Below, piece after piece: positions 41,407 to 49,713 of a stretch of 64,000 nucleotides of DNA. Under the pieces are notes generated by a model. The model was not told the DNA's origin, made no database searches, and worked only from the letters and a program-made list of their open reading frames with translations. Made by a program: the position numbers and the translations under genes. Origin of the DNA: Herbiconiux gentiana (lineage in GTDB: Bacteria; Actinomycetota; Actinomycetes; Actinomycetales; Microbacteriaceae). The first letter of the stretch is position 1; every line of letters starts with the position of its first letter. The stretch is taken from contig NZ_JANTEZ010000002.1 in assembly GCF_024978135.1 (NCBI RefSeq), forward strand, positions 558,001-622,000, given 5' to 3'.

Positions 41407-42660
41407 ATGCCTCTCGAACTCATCACCATACTCATCCTCGTTCTGGTCTTCGTCGCCTCTGCGCTTCTCAAGATCAACATGGGGGCTATCGCCCTCGTCG
41501 CCGCGTTCCTCGTCGGAACAATCCTCCTCGGCGAAGGCGTCGATGACGTCCTCTCGGGATTCCCGACTGACCTCTTCATCATTCTGGTCGGGGTGACTTT
41601 CCTCTTCGCCATCGCACAGAACAACGGGACCATCGACTGGGTGGTGGAGCGGGCCGTCCACCTCACCGGCGGTCGCACATGGGCCCTGCCGTGGGTGATG
41701 TTCGCCATCGCGGCCGCGCTAGGCGCGGCCGGCGCGGTCCCCCCGGCCGCGGTGGCGATCATCGCACCCACGGCACTCAGCCTCGCGCGACGGAACGGGA
41801 TCTCTCCTTTGTTCATGGGGCTCATGATCGCGAACGGCGTGAGCGCCGGCGAATTCTCCCCCATCGGAGTCTTCGGCATCATCGTCAACGGACTCGCCGA
41901 TCAGGCTGGACTGGCCTACTCCCCCGGGCTCCTCTTCGTCAGCACCTTCGCTTTCAACTTCGTGCTGTGCCTCGTTCTCCATTTCTGGTTCACCCGGCGG
42001 AACGCCCCTCGCATCGAACCGATCGAGACGACAAGCGTCGCACTCACCTCGGCCACCCTGCCTCGCACCACCACTCCTGTCGTGCTCACCCTCGTGGCCA
42101 TTCTCGGGATGGTGGCCTCGGTGCTCTTCTTCTCCGTGAACATCGGGTTCGCTGCACTGACGGCGGCTGTCGTGGTTTCGGTGGTATCTCCCGCCGCAGG
42201 GAAGGCCGCAGTCCCGATGATCGCCTGGCCGACAGTCTTTCTCATTACGGGCATCGTCACCTATGTGGCCCTGCTGCAGCGGGCCGGCGCGATCGAGTAT
42301 CTCGGCGAGGCCGTCGGCTCCGTCGGTATGCCGCTGCTCGCCGCCTTCTTGATCTGTCTGCTCGGCGGAGTGGTGTCCGCATTCGCGTCGACGACCGGCA
42401 TCCTCGGCGCCCTGGTTCCGCTGGCGGTCCCGTTCATGCTGGCCGGTGAGGTGAACAGCGTGACGATGCTGATCGCCCTGGCGATCGCCTCGTCAGTCGT
42501 TGACGCATCTCCGTTCTCGACCACCGGAGCGTTGATCATCGCGAACGTGCCCGCCGCCCAGCGGGATAAGTTGTTCGGTCAGCTGCTTCGCTGGGGGCTT
42601 TCGATGATCGTCGTCGCTCCTTTGCTGGCCTGGGCCATATTCGTACTGCCTGGTTGGTGA
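41407..42660 (+). CDS. MatC-like (malonate/dicarboxylate carrier) SLC13-type permease
   Basis: 417 aa, about 11-12 membrane segments. The N-terminal part (LLKINMGAIALVAAFLVGTILLGEGVDDVLSGFPTDLFIILVGVTFLFAIAQNNGTIDWVVERAV) matches the MatC N-terminal family. GVVSAFASTTGILGALVPLAVPF and ASSVVDASPFSTTGALIIAN are the transport-domain repeats. MatC of Rhizobium carries malonate, which fits the arylmalonate-decarboxylase-like gene just upstream. The pair would import and decarboxylate a malonate derivative under LysR control (inference). The ATG at 41407 is 8 bp after a weak GGAG box. Confidence 0.83.
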   Translation: MPLELITILILVLVFVASALLKINMGAIALVAAFLVGTILLGEGVDDVLSGFPTDLFIILVGVTFLFAIAQNNGTIDWVVERAVHLTGGRTWALPWVMFAIAAALGAAGAVPPAAVAIIAPTALSLARRNGISPLFMGLMIANGVSAGEFSPIGVFGIIVNGLADQAGLAYSPGLLFVSTFAFNFVLCLVLHFWFTRRNAPRIEPIETTSVALTSATLPRTTTPVVLTLVAILGMVASVLFFSVNIGFAALTAAVVVSVVSPAAGKAAVPMIAWPTVFLITGIVTYVALLQRAGAIEYLGEAVGSVGMPLLAAFLICLLGGVVSAFASTTGILGALVPLAVPFMLAGEVNSVTMLIALAIASSVVDASPFSTTGALIIANVPAAQRDKLFGQLLRWGLSMIVVAPLLAWAIFVLPGW

Positions 42661-42680
42661 CGGTCGTCTCGGCGGGTGCC

Positions 42681-43424
42681 CTAGGCGAGGAAGCCGCCGT
42701 CGACCGCGAGATTGGCGCCGGTTATGTAGGAAGCCTCATCCGAGAGCAGAAACGCAACGGCCGTGGCCACCTCGTCTGCCCGGCCGACGCGGGCCAGGGG
42801 AATCCCGGTGTCTGCCACCTTTTGTGCTCCCTCCGGGTTGGCCTGCGTCATCTCCGTGTCGATCACCCCCGGCTGCAGCTCGTTCACCCGGATCCCCTGC
42901 CTACCGAACTGGATAGCAGCCGTTCGAGTGAGCCCTCGGATACCGTGCTTCGCACTCGAGTAGTCGGCAGTCGGTCCTCCTCTGTCCGCGAATACGCTCG
43001 ACACGTTCACAATCGACCCGCCCCCGGTGGAGAGCATCGCCGGCACCTCGTACTTGATGCCGTAGAAGAGGCTGTTGAGATCGATCTCTATCGTGCGCCG
43101 CCACTGCTCGGGGGTCATCTCCACCAGCGGAGTGAAGTCGCCCGATATCCCTGCGTTGTTGACGGCGAGATGCAGCGCTCCGAACTTCGCAACCGTAGCA
43201 GCCACGGCACGCTCGACATCCTGTGGTTTGCTGACATCGCCCTGGACGGCGAGGGCTCGACCTCCTGCCGCCTGGATCTCCTCAACCACGTCGATGAGCT
43301 TCGCCTCACGGCGTCCGACCACCGTGACGGCCGCCCCTCGCTGCGCAAGGAGCACTGCCGTCGAGCGCCCCATTCCTGATCCGGCGCCTGTGACGAGCGC
43401 GACCCTGTCTTCGAACTGTTTCAT
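42681..43424 (-). CDS. SDR family oxidoreductase (FabG-like)
   Basis: 247-aa classical SDR with all motifs: TGAGSGMG (residues about 12-19), NNAG, the serine in IVNVSSVFAD and YSSAK, then the PG motif and the C-terminal YITGANLAVDGGFLA. It reduces or oxidises a keto/hydroxy group with NAD(P)H. AAGGA lies 10 bp before ATG 43424. It follows another SDR gene on the same strand by 26 bp, so both are likely transcribed from the promoter next to the TetR gene at 44370. Confidence 0.92.
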   Translation of the reverse strand: MKQFEDRVALVTGAGSGMGRSTAVLLAQRGAAVTVVGRREAKLIDVVEEIQAAGGRALAVQGDVSKPQDVERAVAATVAKFGALHLAVNNAGISGDFTPLVEMTPEQWRRTIEIDLNSLFYGIKYEVPAMLSTGGGSIVNVSSVFADRGGPTADYSSAKHGIRGLTRTAAIQFGRQGIRVNELQPGVIDTEMTQANPEGAQKVADTGIPLARVGRADEVATAVAFLLSDEASYITGANLAVDGGFLA

Positions 43425-43450
43425 AATCTCTGTCCTTTCCTGGCGAATGA

Positions 43451-44311
43451 TCAGACGTCGTCGGGGAGGTCGACCCGGTCGTGGCCGAAGTCCGCCGACG
43501 CGGAGACAGCGGCCCACTTGGTTGCTTCCTCGATCTGACCGGTCGAGTAGTCGATGGCCATCTGGGCGGCGCCGGCGCCGATCACGAGGTGGGACGGGAG
43601 ATCGTTCCGCTTTGCGACGCGCACCAGGATGTCGGCCGCCCGCTCGGGATCGCCGGCCTGGCTCGTGCCCCGGAGCCGGTCGGCGAAGGCGCCGACTGTG
43701 CCCTGGTATTCCTCGGGGATTCCGTGGACGTCCATGGACGCACCGGCCCAGTCGGTGGCGAACCCGCCAGGTTCGACCACTACGTACCGGATACCGAAGG
43801 GACCGGTTTCGGTGGCCAGCACACGGGTCAGGCCGTCGATACCGAACTTGGCAGCCTGGTAGGAACCGAGACCTGGCGTGCCGCCGACGCGGCCGCCCAC
43901 CGAGGAGAACTGGATGACGATTCCCCCGCCCTGTTTCCGCAGGAACGGAAGCGCTGCTTTCGAGATGTTGTAGACGCCCCAGAAGTTGGTCTCGAACTGG
44001 CGGCGAAAGTCCTCTTCGGAAGCGACCTCGACAGGAGCGATATTGGCGTAGCCCGCATTGTTGACAACAACATCGACTCGGCCGAATGTGTCCTCGGTCT
44101 GTTGAAGCGCCCTGAGGGCCGCCGCAGGGTCCGTGACATCCAGGGCCAGGGAAAGCACCCGTTCTCCGAACCGGTCGGTCAGATCCGACAGCTGCTCGGG
44201 TGTGCGTGCGGTCGCCGCCACGCTATCTCCTGCCTGGAGCGCGGCAAGGGCCAGGGATCGGCCGAAGCCTCGCGAGGAACCTGTGATGAACCATGTCTGT
44301 GGGGTAGTCAT
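43451..44311 (-). CDS. SDR family oxidoreductase
   Basis: 286-aa SDR with TGSSRGFGR (about residues 10-18), NNAGY, QFSSVGGR, SYQAAKFG and VEPGGFATDW, of the same extended type as the SDR at 46109. The ATG at 44311 begins MTTPQTWFITG. The gene is divergent from a TetR gene. In the 58-bp spacer a promoter reads leftward (TTGCAC, 17 bp, TTTACT: 44346-44341 and 44323-44318) and is overlapped by GTTGC/GCAAC half-sites. Repression by the TetR protein is therefore expected. Confidence 0.91.
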   Translation of the reverse strand: MTTPQTWFITGSSRGFGRSLALAALQAGDSVAATARTPEQLSDLTDRFGERVLSLALDVTDPAAALRALQQTEDTFGRVDVVVNNAGYANIAPVEVASEEDFRRQFETNFWGVYNISKAALPFLRKQGGGIVIQFSSVGGRVGGTPGLGSYQAAKFGIDGLTRVLATETGPFGIRYVVVEPGGFATDWAGASMDVHGIPEEYQGTVGAFADRLRGTSQAGDPERAADILVRVAKRNDLPSHLVIGAGAAQMAIDYSTGQIEEATKWAAVSASADFGHDRVDLPDDV

Positions 44312-44328
44312 GCCGGTAGTAAAACATT

Positions 44329-44355
44329 GTTGCGTTCGCAGTGCAACGCTGTTGC
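44329..44355. promoter_or_regulatory. TetR operator (GTTGC/GCAAC half-sites) over the SDR promoter
   Basis: GTTGC (44329-44333), GCAAC (44343-44347) and GTTGC (44351-44355): the last two form a perfect palindrome with a 3-bp spacer. The cluster covers the leftward -35/spacer and precedes a TAAGAT box (44358-44363) for the TetR gene. Confidence 0.7.
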
Positions 44356-44369
44356 GCTAAGATAGCCCT

Positions 44370-45116
44370 GTGAGGGACAGGAACGATTACGAACGCGCCC
44401 GGACTCCCGAGGCGAAGCAGGAACGTGTCGCCAGTATCTTGCTGGCGGCGAGGACCCTGGCTCTGTCGCGAGGGATTCGTGCGGTGACGTTGACCGACAT
44501 TGCCGCGGAAGTCGGGATGCACAAGTCCACGATGTTGCGCTACTTCGAAACCCGGGAGGAGATCTTCCTCCGTCTTGCCGCGTCGGAGTGGGAAGAGTGG
44601 GCGGCCGAGATGGTCCAAAAGTTTTCTGCGCTGCACGTCCCATCCACAACAAACCCGGAAGATCTGCCCGGACGAGCGAGCGCCGCTGCGCACGTGCTCG
44701 CGTCCTCGCTGGTAGCACGGCCGCTATTCTGCGATCTCCTTGCGCAAACGCCCTTGAATCTCGAGCGAGGCGTTTCCTTCGAGACCGTGCGGGTATTCAA
44801 GCTCGTCGCGATTGCTTCTTCCGGAACTGTGAAGACCGCACTCGAGGAGTGGTTCCCCCTGAAGTGGTCCGATGCCTCAAACGTCGTTGGAACGGCCGCC
44901 GGCCTAGCTGGAGCGTTTTGGCAAATGGCTGCGCCTGGAACGCAACTTCACGAGTTCTACCTGTCCGACGCGCTCTTGTTTCATGTCGCGTTCGACGTTG
45001 AGTCTCGGCTACACGATGTGCTCACGGCACTGATAGTGGGTTATGCCTCAGGCTCGACCTCGACGCTTGAGGGGCTGGAGCAGCCACCACAATCCGGAAG
45101 TTGGGCGACAGGGTGA
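44370..45116 (+). CDS. TetR/AcrR family transcriptional regulator
   Basis: 248 aa. The HTH is ERVASILLAARTLALSRGIRAVTLTDIAAEVGMHKSTMLRYFETREEIFLRLAASEWEEW (residues about 18-77), of the group that continues with the C-terminal TetR_C domain. The start is GTG 44370, 7 bp after a TAAGAT -10 box, so the mRNA may be leaderless. It is divergent from two SDR genes that it likely represses. Its 3' end overlaps the convergent XRE gene by 76 bp. Confidence 0.9.
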   Translation: MRDRNDYERARTPEAKQERVASILLAARTLALSRGIRAVTLTDIAAEVGMHKSTMLRYFETREEIFLRLAASEWEEWAAEMVQKFSALHVPSTTNPEDLPGRASAAAHVLASSLVARPLFCDLLAQTPLNLERGVSFETVRVFKLVAIASSGTVKTALEEWFPLKWSDASNVVGTAAGLAGAFWQMAAPGTQLHEFYLSDALLFHVAFDVESRLHDVLTALIVGYASGSTSTLEGLEQPPQSGSWATG

Positions 45117-45955
45117 AGTTCCGCGCCTAAAGCCTTCGTTTCCATCTCGCCCAAGCTTCGAAGTTTGGCTAATTTCTGCTCTGAGTCGCTCCCGCGTACG
45201 GCGTGGTAGATGACGAGAATGAGGTCATTGGGCTCCGCCACGAGTTTTTCCCGCAACAACTCGACATCGCCGACGGCAGGGTTGCGAATGATGCTCGCAG
45301 CTGACCCTCCCAATTGCACGTCAAACCGCGCCCAGAGCTCCCGAAATCGGTCGCTGTCAGCGGCGAGCTCCCGGACGAGGTGCTGATAGTCCGGATCGCA
45401 CTCGTCAGCGCCGATATCAATGCGTAGTTGTGCCACGACGCTGGCGGTATTGGCCTCCCAGTCCGGATGGTATTCGCGGGCGATGGGATCGGTGAAGAGA
45501 GATACGAGACGGTTGGCTCCTACCTTCAGCGCGGGTTCCAGCAGAGACGCTAGCGGGCTCACGGCAAGGATGTCTCGATACTTATTCATGACGAACGCTG
45601 GGCTGTTGATGGTGGAAAGCAACGCAAGGAGTCCTTTCGGAACCTTCTCCACCCTCCGATGAGCCCCCTGGCGAGGCCGTGGCACAGCTAAATCAAATAT
45701 GAAGCGGCGGCCGTCTTGATCGAGGCGCAGAGCACTGGCAAGAGCGTCCAGCACCTGCGCTGACGGATTCCGGTCCCGTCCTTGCTCGAGGCGGAGATAG
45801 TACTCAGAACTGATTCCAGCGATGAGAGCGACCTCTTCTCGCCGCAACCCAGGTACCCGTCTTCGGGTCCCAGACGCAAGACCCACCTGCTCGGGCTTGA
45901 GAAGCTCACGACGGGCACGAAGGTAGTCTCCCAGCCGATTCGGTTCCTCTATCAC
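45041..45955 (-). CDS. XRE family regulator with MmyB-like ligand-binding domain
   Basis: 304 aa, complete. The HTH (LGDYLRARRELLKPEQVGLASGTRRRVPGLRREEVALIAGISSEYYLRLEQGRDRNPSAQVLDALASAL) is followed by the MmyB-type domain (LLALLSTINSPAFVMNKYRDILAVSPLASLL ... LRIDIGADECDPDYQHLVRELAADSDRFRELWARFDV). The start is GTG 45955. It is divergent from an SDR-SDR-YCII operon, and the 153-bp spacer contains inverted repeats (46032-46073), so it probably controls those genes. The 3' end overlaps the convergent TetR gene by 76 bp. Confidence 0.9.
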   Translation of the reverse strand: MIEEPNRLGDYLRARRELLKPEQVGLASGTRRRVPGLRREEVALIAGISSEYYLRLEQGRDRNPSAQVLDALASALRLDQDGRRFIFDLAVPRPRQGAHRRVEKVPKGLLALLSTINSPAFVMNKYRDILAVSPLASLLEPALKVGANRLVSLFTDPIAREYHPDWEANTASVVAQLRIDIGADECDPDYQHLVRELAADSDRFRELWARFDVQLGGSAASIIRNPAVGDVELLREKLVAEPNDLILVIYHAVRGSDSEQKLAKLRSLGEMETKALGAELHPVAQLPDCGGCSSPSSVEVEPEA

Positions 45956-46031
45956 CAGTCAAACATAGGCCGAGAGTAACCGCCTGTCCGGTTATCCTGC
46001 CCCTCGCGATACCAGTATGTCCGCGGACTGG

Positions 46032-46073
46032 TTGGCGCCCAGCAAGTGTCGAATCATGGATTTGTGGCGCCAA
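46032..46073. promoter_or_regulatory. Inverted repeat in the XRE/SDR divergent spacer
   Basis: TTGGCGCC (46032-46039) and GGCGCCAA (46066-46073) are perfect 8-bp arms, 26 bp apart. CCAGT/ACTGG arms lie at about 46013-46032. This is a likely operator region for the XRE/MmyB protein. Confidence 0.5.
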
Positions 46074-46108
46074 ACCGGCGCCTATGGCTTTCTTAGGAGT
46101 AGGCACAA

Positions 46109-46948
46109 ATGGTTCAGCGAACATGGTTTATCACCGGAGCGACGCGTGGCTTCGGGCGCCTCATGACAGAGCAGCTTCTTTCGAAAGGCGAGCGAGTCGC
46201 CGCCACCGGGCGAGACACCGCAGCCCTCAACGATCTGAAGGAGACCTACGGCGACCAGCTGTGGACCGCAACCCTCGACGTCACGGACACCGCGCAGATT
46301 CGGTCGGTTGTCGAGAAGGCCTTCAAAGATCTCGGTCAAATCGACGTGATCGTCAATAACGCCGGCTACGGACTCTTCGGCGCCGCGGAAGAGCTGACCG
46401 ACGAGCAGATCGAGCACCAGCTCGGCACCAACCTCATCGGCCCCATCCAGATTCTGCGCGCGGCGGTTCCTCACCTGAGAGAGCAGGGCAACGGCCGCAT
46501 CATCCAGATCTCCACCTATGGTGGCCAAGCCACGAACCCGGGAGCCTCGCTGTACCACGCGAGCAAGTGGGGCGTCGAAGGTTTCATGGAGGGCAACGCA
46601 CGCGATCTCGCCCCTTTCGGCATCGGTGTGACCATCGTCGAACCCGGAAGCGCCGCAACCGGTTTCCGGGTGGGCGGCTCGCGACTCCCCGAGCCCATCG
46701 CCGCGTACGACGGCACGCCCGCCGCCATGACCCGAGGCATCCAGAACCCGGCGCTGCCCTCGGTCAGCGACCCTGAAAAGGTGGCGGCAAAGATCATCGC
46801 CTCGGTCGACATCGAGCCGGCCCCACTGCGCCTGGTCACCGGCAGCGACTCGCAGCGGTACGTCCGAGACGCACTCCGCGAGCGCCTGGCGGACATCGAG
46901 TCACAGGAAGCCTCGGCTGCCGAGACCGACATCGAGCACAGCGCCTGA
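46109..46948 (+). CDS. SDR family oxidoreductase
   Basis: 279-aa extended-C-terminus SDR: TGATRGFGR (about residues 9-17), NNAGYG, IIQISTYGG, LYHASKWG and VEPGSAATGF are intact. It is similar in plan to the SDR at 43451. TAGGAG lies about 9-11 bp before ATG 46109. It heads a small operon with a FabG-like SDR (1 bp after the stop) and a YCII-like protein. It is divergent from an MmyB-type XRE regulator, the usual partner of such SDR genes. Confidence 0.92.
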   Translation: MVQRTWFITGATRGFGRLMTEQLLSKGERVAATGRDTAALNDLKETYGDQLWTATLDVTDTAQIRSVVEKAFKDLGQIDVIVNNAGYGLFGAAEELTDEQIEHQLGTNLIGPIQILRAAVPHLREQGNGRIIQISTYGGQATNPGASLYHASKWGVEGFMEGNARDLAPFGIGVTIVEPGSAATGFRVGGSRLPEPIAAYDGTPAAMTRGIQNPALPSVSDPEKVAAKIIASVDIEPAPLRLVTGSDSQRYVRDALRERLADIESQEASAAETDIEHSA

Positions 46949-46949
46949 C

Positions 46950-47717
46950 ATGACCGAAACAGCGGAAAAGGGTGCCGCCGTCGTGACCGGCGGCACCCAG
47001 GGAATCGGCCTTGCAATCGCTCAGCGGCTCATTTCCGACGGCTACCAGGTCGCTGTACTCGGCCGGAACACCACAACTGGTGAAGCCGCCGTCGAGCAGC
47101 TGGGCAATGCCAGCACCTTCATCGCCTGCGACGTATCTGACGAGGTTCGAATCCCGACGGCTTTCGCGGAAGTCGAGAACACATGTGGTCCAATCGAGAT
47201 TCTTGTGAACAATGCCGGGGTTGGGCACCCCGCAACCGTCGACACGCTGACCAGCGCTGATTGGGACGCTCTCATGGCTGTGGATTTGAAAGCGGGGTGG
47301 CTCTGCGCGCGAGAAGCTGCACGCAGCATGCGCCGTCGCGACGGCGGCTCCATCGTCAACATTGCCTCGATCCATGCTCATCTCACGAGGAGAGGGCTGT
47401 TTCCCTACGCTGCCGCCAAAGCAGGCATGTTGGGACTCACGCGATCCATGGCATTGGAACTCGCCCCCGATGGCATCCGCGTCAACGCCGTATGCCCCGG
47501 CTACGTGCGCACTCCTCCGATGCTCGCGCAGTATGAAGCAATGCCAAATCCTGGAGCGGCGTGGGAGCACTTGCAGGGGATCCATCCTCTCGGTCGAATC
47601 GGGGAGCCCCACGAGATTGCAGCCGTGGTCGCCTTTCTCGCTTCACCAGAAGCAGGCTTCGTCACGGGCGCGAGCTGGGACGTTGACGGTGGTCTTGGTG
47701 CCCGGTTCGCATCCTGA
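46950..47717 (+). CDS. SDR family oxidoreductase (FabG-like)
   Basis: 255-aa classical SDR. TGGTQGIG (about residues 13-20), NNAGVG, IVNIASIHAH and YAAAK are present, followed by CPGYVRTP and the C-terminal FVTGASWDVDGGLG. It starts 1 bp after the stop of the preceding SDR. Its last 20 bp overlap the YCII-like gene. It probably acts on the product or substrate of the neighbouring SDR, whose identity is unknown. Confidence 0.92.
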   Translation: MTETAEKGAAVVTGGTQGIGLAIAQRLISDGYQVAVLGRNTTTGEAAVEQLGNASTFIACDVSDEVRIPTAFAEVENTCGPIEILVNNAGVGHPATVDTLTSADWDALMAVDLKAGWLCAREAARSMRRRDGGSIVNIASIHAHLTRRGLFPYAAAKAGMLGLTRSMALELAPDGIRVNAVCPGYVRTPPMLAQYEAMPNPGAAWEHLQGIHPLGRIGEPHEIAAVVAFLASPEAGFVTGASWDVDGGLGARFAS

Positions 47718-48003
47718 CTCTCGGCCGACGTTCTACCTCCTCGAGTACTCCTGGCGGACTGAGGACGAGCTCAGGGTCCAGAACGCCTATGCCGCTCACC
47801 GTTCTCATTTGGATGCCCTGGGTACCGGCGGCGGGCTTTGGCTCATCGGGACACTTGAGGCGTCCGACGGGACGGACGTGGTGGCGATTTTCCGCGACCG
47901 AACCGCCGCCGAAGAGTTCGTGGCGACTGATCCGCTTTTCACCAACGAGCTAGCCACCTCCAGACCGATCAGGGAGTGGCAACCCCTTCAGTACGACGCT
48001 TGA
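47698..48003 (+). CDS. YCII-related (YciI-like) protein
   Basis: About 101 aa with the YCII pattern: FYLLEYSW, QNAYAAHRSHLDALGTGGGLWLIGTLEASDGTDVVAIFRDRTAAEEFVATDPLFTNELATSRPIREWQPL, including the conserved His (AAHRSHL) and DP. Family members are small dimeric enzymes or ligand-binding proteins of a muconolactone-isomerase-like fold. GTG 47698 was chosen as the last possible start before the domain; it lies inside the preceding SDR gene (20-bp overlap). A GTG at 47689 is also possible. Co-translation with the SDR is expected. Confidence 0.8.
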   Translation: MPGSHPDSRPTFYLLEYSWRTEDELRVQNAYAAHRSHLDALGTGGGLWLIGTLEASDGTDVVAIFRDRTAAEEFVATDPLFTNELATSRPIREWQPLQYDA

Positions 48004-48517
48004 TCTCGGCGGAGATGCTCGCCCGGGTCGAGCTTGGTGCCGCATTGTTCGTGAGCGAGCTCGCGGGCCGAACCAGGCATGCCCCTCTACGCCACTCGAT
48101 CAATTTGCCCGCTGGGGCCCCTATTGTGGAGCTGCCTTTCTCGGGTCGCCTTCTCCGGCTTGTGAGACTCGATCGCGAAGTGAGGCGTTGATCGTGATAT
48201 CAACGCCTCCGCAGTAGGGGGGTCGCAATGGGCTCGTCAACCGCCGCAGACGACCGCCGATGCTGGTCCCCGCCACCAATCGCATCGCGAACAGGAATTG
48301 CGGGATTGAGTTCAGGAACGAGCCTGCTCAATCACCGGCAAGATGAACAATGGCAAAACCCCGGCCGTGTGATCGGCCCTCCGAGGAGGACCGTCGTCCG
48401 GATAACCGATTCGGTCCGGCCACGAACACCGAGCCATCCGCGATGCAGGTGGGGTGGGATCAGGTCCGCAGCCCGGCGACCGAGACCAGCACGCCAACGA
48501 CGCGAGCACCACTATGC
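48004..48517. other. Intergenic stretch without a supported gene
   Basis: Open frames here (for example 47976-48191 plus, starting inside the YCII-like gene) lack recognisable domains, a ribosome-binding site and consistent codon bias. Composition is more mixed than in the flanks. The right end runs into the surface-protein remnant, so part of this stretch may be further decayed sequence. Confidence 0.5.
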
Positions 48518-48891
48518 AACGGCACGGCTCTTGTCAGCGCCACCAAGGCGACCTTCTCACCTGCCGCTACGTAGCTCGGTGAAGGTGACCGGCACGCTCG
48601 CGGGATACACGAGCCGGGTCACGACGTCGGCCTCGGCCGCTGCGGTGGCCAAGGGCACGCTGGTCGCGGCGACTCCCACCGTGAGCGGTACCCCCGAAGG
48701 TCGGCGTCGTGCTGTCGGCGAAGAGCGGCACGTGGACTGCTGGCGCCACGCTGACCTACCAGTGGTTCACCGGAGGCGTGGCCCGTCGAAGGGGCGACGA
48801 AGTCGACGTTCACACCGACGGCGACCCAGGTCGGGCAGAAGACGAGCGTGCAGGTGACAGGGAAGCAGCCGCGCGGTTATAGCGCGGCGCG
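48518..48891 (+). pseudogene. Remnant of an Ig-like-repeat surface/cell-wall protein
   Basis: Translation in shifting frames gives pieces of the Microbacteriaceae-type extracellular repeat: NGTALVSATKATFSPAAT (48518-48571, then TAG); VKVTGTLAGYTSRVTTSASA...TPTVSGTP (from 48579); KVGVVLSAKSGTWTAGATLTYQWF (after an extra base near 48696); and EGATKSTFTPTATQVGQKTSVQVTGKQPRGYSA (after an extra base near 48784). Two full repeat units would read TPTVSGTPKVG...TWTAGATLTYQW...ATQVGQK..VKVTGTLAGY. At least one stop, a small deletion and two +1 shifts break the frame, and no start or signal peptide remains. The gene is decayed, probably the tail end of a larger surface protein. Confidence 0.75.
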
Positions 48892-49011
48892 CGATCGGTG
48901 TCCAGGGCGGGCGGAAAACGGTCAACGGGGGCTGACTGGAATCGGGAGCACTGCAGCGTGCGACCGCGGATCGCGTGGGTGCGCATCCGCAGCCCGACGG
49001 AAGGACACCCC

Positions 49012-49713
49012 ATGACCACGTCAGATCCCGACCGGAGGGCCGGTTCCGTGCCGGCCGACTCGTCGCCCGCCGCGAGCAGCCCCGTCGCCCCCGGCACGTC
49101 CGGCACGTCCGGCACCGCGGCCGGCGGATCGGTGCCGCTCGAGGAGCGGAACACGCTTCGGCAGGAGGTCGTGGAGCGCGAGCGCCGCGAGTTCGGCGGC
49201 TTCAAGTTCGGCTCGGCGTTCTTCGGCTGGCTGACCGCCACGGGCCTCGCCGTCATCCTGACCGCGCTGGTCGCCGCGACCGGGGCCGCGATCGGGCTCG
49301 GCATCCGCGACGACGGCAGCGTGCAGGTCACCGACGAGCAGGCCACCACGGTGGGCATCGTGGGCGCGATCGCGCTGGTCGTGATCATCCTCGTCGCGTA
49401 CTTCTGCGGCGGCTACGTCGCCGGGCGGATGGCCCGCTTCGACGGCCTCAAGCAGGGGCTCGCCGTGTGGATCTGGGCCATCGTCATCGCGGTCGTCGCG
49501 GCGATCGTGGCGGCGATCGGCGGCAGCCAGGCCGACGTGCTGGGCAACCTGAACAGCTTCCCGCGCATCCCGATCAATGAAGGCGCGCTCACCACGACCG
49601 GCATCATCACCGCGGTCGTCGTGGTCGTCGCGAGCCTGGCGGGCGCGCTGCTCGGCGGCGTCGCCGGCATGCGCTTCCACCGTAAGGTCGACCGCGCCGG
49701 ACTGGGGCGGTGA
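49012..49713 (+). CDS. Membrane protein with four predicted TM segments (YrzE-like)
   Basis: 233 aa. A disordered Ser/Pro/Gly-rich N-terminus (residues 1-55) precedes four hydrophobic segments (FFGWLTATGLAVILTALVAATGAAIGLGI, VGIVGAIALVVIILVAYFCGGYVAGRMA, GLAVWIWAIVIAVVAAIVAAIGG, TTTGIITAVVVVVASLAGALLGGVAGMRFH), with glycine-zipper-like GGYVAGRMA and GALLGGVAGM. It resembles the TIGR04086/YrzE-type envelope proteins of unknown role. AAGGA lies 8 bp before ATG 49012. Its stop overlaps the PRC-barrel gene (GTGA), so the pair is co-translated, suggesting an envelope-stress or anchoring function (inference). Confidence 0.82.
   Translation: MTTSDPDRRAGSVPADSSPAASSPVAPGTSGTSGTAAGGSVPLEERNTLRQEVVERERREFGGFKFGSAFFGWLTATGLAVILTALVAATGAAIGLGIRDDGSVQVTDEQATTVGIVGAIALVVIILVAYFCGGYVAGRMARFDGLKQGLAVWIWAIVIAVVAAIVAAIGGSQADVLGNLNSFPRIPINEGALTTTGIITAVVVVVASLAGALLGGVAGMRFHRKVDRAGLGR

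Noticed and set aside
47976-48191. Possible small gene after the YCII-like gene
   Set aside because: No ribosome-binding site or recognisable domain, and it begins inside the YCII-like frame.
48228-48857. Open frame across the surface-repeat remnant
   Set aside because: Only a short central part matches the repeat; the rest is out of frame, so it is not an intact protein.
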